A stretch of 64,000 nt of DNA from Stagonosporopsis chrysanthemi (taxonomy: Eukaryota; Ascomycota; Dothideomycetes; Pleosporales; Didymellaceae), in the NCBI GenBank assembly GCA_022560025.1, contig JAFISE010000003.1, positions 3,262 to 67,261 of the forward strand, in the 5' to 3' direction. Shown in pieces: positions 57,283 to 64,000 of this stretch; positions within the stretch are counted from its first letter, which is position 1; each line of letters starts with the position of its first letter. The position numbers were made by a program, and so were the translations under genes. Under the pieces are notes generated by a model, which saw nothing but the letters and a program-made list of their open reading frames with translations, had not been told where the DNA came from and searched no databases.

Positions 57283-57877
57283 CGCCAGTGGTCAAGAGGC
57301 AACGGGATGCGCCGCTCTTCCAATGTCCGGAAATCGGGGTTCTGGATCTATATGCGGCTCCAAAGTGGACCATAGCTTTGATTAGTACTGATGAAGAGTC
57401 GGAGCCTGATTTCAGCCAAGACCGCGCCCAGATGAATAGTCATTGACTGCTCGCATAATGGTGTTGAGCCCAGGAAGGAAAGACCGCGGAGCCGCGGGGC
57501 TCTCGGGCAGCGATGTCATCAACCAATCAAAATCGGTTGTTGGGCTCGTCAAGTGGGGCGAATATCATGGCAAGGTCGACCGCACTTTCGGTCTTTTGGA
57601 GGACTCCGGAAGTCCTCAGCTTTTGCAAGAATGAAAATTACGGGCCATCCGATATGTAACGCAATTCGTCCTAAGGATGTCATAGACGCCCTTGGCTTCG
57701 TCTATGCTATTGGCGGACTGGCAACTGAAAGGCCGCGGAGCCCGTAATCGAACCTTCCTCACAGCTTGCATATGAGTCGATATGACAATGTGCAGAGCAA
57801 GACATTCCTGATATATATACGCGCTGTGTGTTGTCAACTTGTGTATTAAGTTTCTTTTCAGTGTTTCCAGCGTCACT
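57283..57877. promoter_or_regulatory. shared divergent promoter with CCGCGG palindromes and a TATA box
   Basis: A 595-bp region between the Zn2Cys6 gene (minus) and the ABC transporter (plus). It holds three CCGCGG palindromes at 57484-57489, 57492-57497 (2 nt apart) and 57733-57738, two of them in CCGCGGA context. In yeast TCCGCGGA is the pleiotropic drug response element bound by Pdr1/Pdr3 Zn2Cys6 proteins. An ATATATATA TATA box lies at 57811-57819, about 60 bp before ATG 57878. Binding by the neighbouring regulator is inferred. Confidence 0.6.
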
Positions 57878-60800
57878 ATGTCGGCTCCAGAAGCCCCCGC
57901 ACAACAAATCGGAGAGAAGCTGAAGCTGGAATCGAGCTCCAGTTCGGAGGACGGCACATCATTTTTTGGCAATCGGGAAGCGCAGCAAGAACATGAGATT
58001 CTCGAGCTTGTTCGCAAGTACACGTCTCAGTCAGTACATCAAAATCAAGGATCACCATTTGAGGCTGCGGAAGGCGGCCGTCTGGACCCCCAAAGCGATC
58101 AGTTCCGAGCTCGAGAATGGGCTAGGTCATTTTATGAGTTAAAATACAGTGTTAATGGCGCTGTCGCTCGCGTAGCAGGATTCGCTTTCGAAGGTCTCAA
58201 CGTTTGGGGAAAGGGCAGTCCCACCGACTTCCAGTCGACTGTCGGTAACTCCATTATGAAGCTGCCGGCGTTGTTTGGCAAAGGAGGTCAGAAGATTGAG
58301 ATTCTCCGTGATCTAGATGGCTATCTGCTCCCTGGTGAGCAGCTTTGTGTACTTGGTCCACCTGGGTACGTTGATCTGACTCACTTGTACGCAAATACTG
58401 ACAATTGCAGATCTGGGTGCTCAACTTTCCTTAAAACTATCGCTGGCGAGACTCATGGATTTCAAGTCAGCCCAGAGTCTTACCTGAACTATCAAGGTAT
58501 CTCAGCAGCTGATATGCAAACCATGTTCCGTGGCGAAGCTGTCTATACAGCGGAAGTCGATGCCCATTTTCCCCAACTCAGTGTTGGAGACACACTTTAC
58601 TTCGCAGCACTTGCCCGCGCGCCTCGAAGCTTACCTCGAGACATAAAAAAAGAGCGTTATGCAGCTCACTTGCGCGATGTAAGTACCATACGACCTTACT
58701 ACAAGGACATGGAGCTAACGCATCTGAAGGTTGTAATGGCCATGTTCGGCATCAGTCATACTGTCAACACGCGTGTCGGAAATGATTTTGTTCGAGGAGT
58801 CAGCGGTGGTGAGCGTAAAAGGGTTACAATCGCCGAAGCCACACTGAGCTTTGCACCCCTACAATGTTGGGACAACAGCACGCGCGGTCAGTACAAGCAC
58901 GCTCCTGACCTAGAGTTCAAGACTGACAAGACACAGGTCTAGACTCGGCGAATGCAGTCGAGTTTTGCAAAACCCTCCGCACTCAGTGTGATGTTTTTGG
59001 CACTTCAGCCGTAGTAGCCATTTACCAGTCTCCGCAGGCGGCCTACGACACTTTCGATAAGGTCACCGTTATGTATGAAGGTAAGTTTGACAATCTCACC
59101 AATTGGATATGATCGTATGACTGATGGCCTGCCTCTAGGTCGACAAATTTACTTCGGTCCCGCCCGTAACGCACGCGGGTATTTTCAACGCCTCGGTTTT
59201 GAATGTCCAGAATCGCAGACTACTCCCGATTTTCTCACCTCGATGACATCGCCTTCCGAGCGTCGTACTAAACCCGGTTACGAGAACTCCACGCCCCGCA
59301 CCTCAGACGACTTCGCGCGCTGCTGGAGGGAGAGCGCCGAACGACAGGAACTCTTGCACAACATCGAAAGGTACAAACAGAACCACCCGCTCAGAGGCCC
59401 TGGTTACGAGCAGTTCTCGAATTCGCGGAGCCTTGAGAAATCCCGGAAGCAACGTACAAGATCACCGTTTACACTTTCTTATTGGAGCCAAATCCGTCTT
59501 TGTATGTGGAGGGAGTTACAGCGGCTGAAGGGCGACCCGAGCGTGCCAATCACCATGCTAATGGTCAATTTCTCGGAAGCTCTTATCATTGCCTCGATCT
59601 TCTATAACCTCCCTGAGAACACTTCATCGTTCTTCATGAGAGGCGCCGTTTTATTCATGATGGTATTGCTCAATGCCTTCGGCAGCATGTTAGAAATCAT
59701 GAGTCTCTATGCTAAACGTCAGATTGTGGAAAAGGTTTGTCAAAGCCAGGAGGCATAATGTCGCACCTGACTAACCTAGCTCATAGCATAACCGATATGC
59801 GCTCTATCACCCGAGTGCAGAAGCGATGGCATCAATGATCATGGATGTGAGTCGATCCCCGTCAACAAAACTCGTGCAAGGCTGACTTCTGCTCGAGATG
59901 CCGTACAAGATATTGAATTCCCTTGTCGTAAACTGCACTCTCTATTTCATGGCTAACCTACGCCGGGAATTTGGACCTTTCTTCTTCTTCTTCCTGGTCG
60001 CCTTCACTATGACTCTATCGATGAGCATGTTCTTCCGCTTGTTTGCAAGTATGACTAAGACTATTGCGCAAGCACTTGCCCCCAGCTCTATCATACTTTT
60101 ATGCTTGGTTCTCTACACAGGGTTTGCTATTCCTGTCGATTACATGAGAGGGTATGTACGTCTCACATGATGAATCCTTTGTGCTGACTTCTTCGCAGAT
60201 GGGCAAGCTGGATTCGCTGGATTAACCCAGTCTCTTATGGCTTTGAAAGTGTCATGGTCAATGAGTTCCATGATCGGCAGTTCCCATGCTCGAGCTTTGT
60301 CCCTTCTGGGCCAGGGTACGAAAACATTTCTGCTGACCAGCGAGCATGCGCTGTAAAGGGAAGTCAACCGGGACTGGATTTCGTTGGCGGCACCGCCTTT
60401 GTCGAGTCATCGTATTCGTACCAATGGGATAACCGCTGGAGGAATTATGGGATCATCGTGGCTCTCACCGTCTTTTTGTTCATCGCTCATCTGGTAATGT
60501 CAGAGCTTGTTGCGTCAGAACGTTCGAAGGGCGAGGTTCTGGTGTTCCGACGTTCAAAGATGGCAAAGACTACACGGCGTCAAGGTTTGGATGAGGAGAC
60601 TGGCCAAACCTCTGCTCATCAAGGGCAGAAGATTGGGAACAGCGGCACATCCACACCCAACGTTCAGAAACAGCAATCTGTTTTCCATTGGGAGGGTGTG
60701 AATTATGAAGTTCAAATCAAGGGTGAGACCCGCAAGATTTTGGACGAGGTGGATGGTTGGATCAAACCTGGCACACTCACAGCGCTCATGGTAAGACCCC

Positions 60801-62766
60801 TGTCCCATCAAGACTGAGAATGATATATTCAAAACGCCGATAGGGAGTATCAGGTGCAGGTAAAACCACCCTGCTCGACGTTCTGGCGAGCCGCACTACT
60901 ATGGGCGTCATCTCCGGAAGTATCTTCGTGGACGGGCGGGAACGCGACGAGAGCTTCCAACGCAAGACTGGATATGCAATGCAACAAGACTTGCATCTCG
61001 AGACGTCGACCGTGCGCGAAGCTCTCGAATTTTCGGCCTTACTTCGCCAACCGACCGAATTCTCGCGGGACGAAAGGCTAACTTACGTGGATCATGTTAT
61101 TGATTTGCTCGATATGCAAGAGTATGCCGATGCCGTTGTTGGAATGCCCGGATCAGGTCTCAATGTTGAGCGTGAGTCACAACGCTCTACTTTTGGCGAA
61201 ATCTCAGATGCTAATCTTGTGCAGAGCGCAAGCGCTTGACCATTGGAGTAGAACTTGCAGCTCGACCCAAGCTTCTCCTTTTTCTTGACGAACCCACATC
61301 TGGATTGGACAGTCAAACTTCTTGGTCCATCTGCGACTTGATGGAAAAGCTCACACGCAACGGTCAAGCCATCTTGTGTACAGTTCACCAGCCTTCTTCT
61401 CTTCTCTTCCAGCGGTTCGACCGCATTCTGCTCCTCGCAAAAGGTGGTCGAACAGTTTACTTCGGCGATATCGGTCGCGACTCGGATGTCCTCCTTGACT
61501 ACTTCGCAAGGAATGGCGGTCCTAAATACTGTACTGGAGAAAACCCTGCTGAGTACATGCTTGCAGCAATCGGAGCGGCTCCTGGAGCTGAGACATCGAT
61601 CGATTGGCCTCAGGTGTGGAAGGACAGCCAAGAGTACAAAGAGATACAGACTGAGCTTACGAGATTACGAGGTCTTGTCAACCAACCCTCTGCTGTGATG
61701 GAATCGTCTGAAGGAAGCCATCAAGCCTTTGCTGTATCTTTCGCCACTCAACTTTTTGCTGTGGGCAAACGAGTTGCTCAACAGTACTGGCGGACTCCCT
61801 CTTACATCTACTCCAAGGCCGTTCTCACTATCGGCGGTTCCCTTCTGATCGGTTTCTCCTTTTTTCAAGGCAAAAATACTCAGCAGGGCCTCCAGAACCA
61901 GATGTTTGGTGTTTTCATCTTCTTGTTTGTGGTCATTCAACTCGTTTACCAGATTCTTCCTATGTTCGTGGTTCAAAGAACATTATATGAAGCCCGGGAA
62001 CGGCAATCGAAGACATACGCATGGCAGACGTTCGTTTTGTCCAACATTGTTATTGAGATGGCCTGGAATGCGGTAAGCTTAATCATTTACACATAGATTA
62101 ACTGGGACTGATTCGATTACACAGCTCATGGCCGTCTTCTGCTTCCTTGTCTGGTTCTATCCCGCGGGCCTCTACAGAAACATGGAGCCTACAGATTCTG
62201 TCAATATCCGCTCCTTCCACACACTGCTCCTGGTTGTTGTCACGTACCTCTTCGCTTCAGCTTTGGCGCACTTGCTGATTGCAGGAAGTCCGAACGAGGA
62301 TGTCGCCGGCGCTTTCGCAACACTACTATCTATCATGCTGTACGCCTTTTGTGGCATTCTCTCAGGGCCCAACACGCTTCCAGGTTTCTGGATTTTCATG
62401 TACCGTGTCAATCCGCTTACCTACTTGGTCTCTAGCTTCATGTCGACAACCCTCGGTCAAGCAACTGCGTATTGTGCAGAAAACGAGTTCCAGGTCTTCG
62501 CTCCGGCCAACGGAACCTGTCTTCAGTACATGCGACAGTACATGTCGTTAGCTGGTGGCTATCTCCGTGACGAGCAAGCAACAGATCAATGCCAATATTG
62601 CCAAATCAATAGCACTGACCAGTTCCTCGCCGGCATCAATGCCAACTGGAACACGCGCTGGAGGGACTTTGGCCTGCTGTGGGTGTACGTCGTCTTCAAC
62701 GTTGTGGCTGCATTATTCCTCTACTGGCTGTGTCGCGTCCCCAAGGGTAAAAAGGCAAAGAGATAA
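57878..62766 (+). CDS. PDR-type ABC transporter (ABCG full transporter)
   Basis: Eleven exons: 57878-58365, 58411-58678, 58730-58886, 58937-59080, 59139-59734, 59787-59846, 59898-60151, 60199-60790, 60844-61171, 61225-62072, 62125-62766; all introns 45-58 nt, frame kept, about 1,458 aa, the full size of fungal PDR exporters (NBD1-TMD1-NBD2-TMD2). NBD1 has the divergent Walker A GPPGSGCSTFLK, intact signature VSGGERKR and Walker B region QCWDNSTRGLD. NBD2 has canonical Walker A GVSGAGKTTLL, degenerate signature LNVEQRKR and FLDEPTSGLD. This asymmetry is normal for the family. TMD2 ends with GLLWVYVVFNVVAALFLYW. It exports hydrophobic compounds; the substrate is unknown. The divergent Zn2Cys6 gene is the likely regulator. 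Confidence 0.95.
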
Positions 62767-63098
62767 GGTATGGAGTACTCAGGAGACGCACGCTTTTCTT
62801 GTTGTTCTACTTGGTTTTCGTCTTCGATTATGTCAACATTACTATGCAAGCGGTAATAGACTTTTTTGGGTTTCCTTGGCTTAGACATAGTTTAATCGTA
62901 ACAATGTGTCTTAGCGTTCGGCCTAGTTAGCAAAGCTGTACCCTGTGATGTCACTTCCACAGTTACATCACGAAAAATTGCACCATTGAATGCCATCATC
63001 AAAAAAGAAAATCGGCTTATAGGAACGTTGAGTCTCGAGGCTGATTCGTAAGCTTTTGGACATTCTGTTGTGGGATTGCATCCCTTACCTCGCCCAGC
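62767..63098. other. intergenic, ABC transporter to SSU1-like gene
   Basis: Short spacer holding the ABC 3' end and the transporter promoter. No other feature seen. Confidence 0.45.
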
Positions 63099-64000
63099 AT
63101 GCCGCAAGCCAATGGAAACGTGAGCCCAGAGCGGTTCATCGAGCCACAACCACAGCGCCAGTCTGCAGTGCAGATTGCGATCAAGAACTTTTCACCCGTT
63201 TGTACGTTATATTTTGTTCTCGATTTTCAGTCCGCATGTACTTTTTTCGGCGAGAATTTCGCCTTCTATAGGAGGTTCGAAGGATGCGCTCTCATGCTGG
63301 GCACAGCATTGGCAATGCTTGACCAAGCTTCGCGCCAGTAAAGCAACACCAGCATGCTAACACCGAGAAGGGTTTCTCATATCTATGGACACAGGCATCA
63401 TCTCGATCATCATGAACATCTTGCCCTGGCAGTTCGACGGCCTGGGCATACTCTCGACAATAATGTTCGTCTTCAACCTTGTACTCTTCATCGTCTTTGT
63501 AATGCTCGCCACAATCCGCCTCTTTACGTTTCCGCACCATGTCAAATCTCAAACCTTGAACCAACTTGAAGAGATCTCGTACCAAGGCGCTCCCGCAATC
63601 GCGTACCTCACGCTCGTAGCGCAAGTTGCGCTCACCTGTAGCACGGCATGGGGCTTCCGGCTCACGATGCTTGCGTACGTGCTATGGTGGATCGGGGTCG
63701 TGTGGACGGTGACACTTTGCAGTGCGTCGGTGATCGCACTTGCAAAGCGGGGCATCACGGATGATAGGAATTTGTCGCCGGCAATTTTCCTGCCGCTGAT
63801 TGCTGTTATGACGCTCGGTACGACGGGTGGTATTATCACGCGGTACTCGTTTGGCATGTCTGCTCGTCTGGCAATCCCGATCATCATTACCAGTTACATG
63901 GCTATCGGATATGCGTTTTTCCTTTCGCTGTTGTACTATGCGATTTATGCGCATCGTCTGCTCGCCGTAGGGCCGCCGATGAAGGCCAAGTTGCCCAGTT
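63099..64000 (+). CDS. TDT-family anion transporter, SSU1/Mae1-like, truncated by window end
   Basis: Exons 63099-63201 and 63371 to beyond the window, intron 169 nt. The join gives KNFSPV|WFLISMDTGIISIIMNILPWQF, matching the start of the tellurite/C4-dicarboxylate transporter family that includes the yeast sulfite pump Ssu1. At least seven hydrophobic segments follow, e.g. STIMFVFNLVLFIVFVMLATI, AYLTLVAQVALTCSTAWG, MLAYVLWWIGVVWTVTLC and PIIITSYMAIGYAFFLSLLYYA. The NFSPxWF block fits Ssu1-type proteins better than malate permeases. The frame is open to base 64000, so the C-terminal part lies outside. It is co-oriented with the ABC transporter 330 bp upstream. Confidence 0.88.

Overview
The window is nuclear DNA of a filamentous ascomycete. 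Genes are split by many short introns (mostly 45-60 nt, GT-AG), coding density is high apart from one gap, and the gene set (Zn2Cys6 regulators, a PDR-type ABC transporter, an RTA1-like protein, GH35, an AKT2/Lpx1-type hydrolase) is typical of Pezizomycotina. The mix suggests Dothideomycetes, perhaps Pleosporales, but that is inference from gene flavour. Intron boundaries below were worked out by hand from GT/AG sites, phase and protein continuity.

Layout. 0-23 kb is mostly housekeeping: an 8-bp tandem repeat, two small coiled-coil genes (one with a frame break), a Kap114-type importin head-to-head with REV7, an RBR ubiquitin ligase of the RNF216/Triad3 type with SUMO-interacting-like motifs, a Lyc1-type acetyltransferase, threonine synthase with a Gcn4/CPC1-type site, VPS25, a multi-BRCT Rtt107/Brc1 protein head-to-head with a peroxisomal (SKL-ending) alpha/beta hydrolase, and an F-box-like gene. 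23.0-33.1 kb is a 10-kb stretch in which I find no convincing gene. 33-44 kb holds a bZIP factor, ORC1, an RTA1-like membrane protein divergent from a Zn2Cys6 regulator, and a TatD-type nuclease. 43.8-54 kb has a small Cys-tailed protein, an ABM-like protein, a secreted GH35 beta-galactosidase, an intron-containing tRNA-Ser(GCU), and a mitochondrial membrane protein head-to-head with verprolin. 54.8-64 kb is an accessory-looking block: a Zn2Cys6 regulator divergent from a full-length PDR-type ABC transporter, followed by a TDT/SSU1-type anion transporter that runs off the window.

How genes may work together. Replication and repair functions recur (REV7, RTT107/BRC1, ORC1, perhaps the SUMO-directed ligase and TatD), though not as one cluster. 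The clearest functional unit is the regulator / ABC transporter / SSU1-like group at the right end, whose shared promoter contains three CCGCGG palindromes, the core of the yeast pleiotropic drug response element. The RTA1-like/Zn2Cys6 pair at 38-42 kb is a similar, weaker case.
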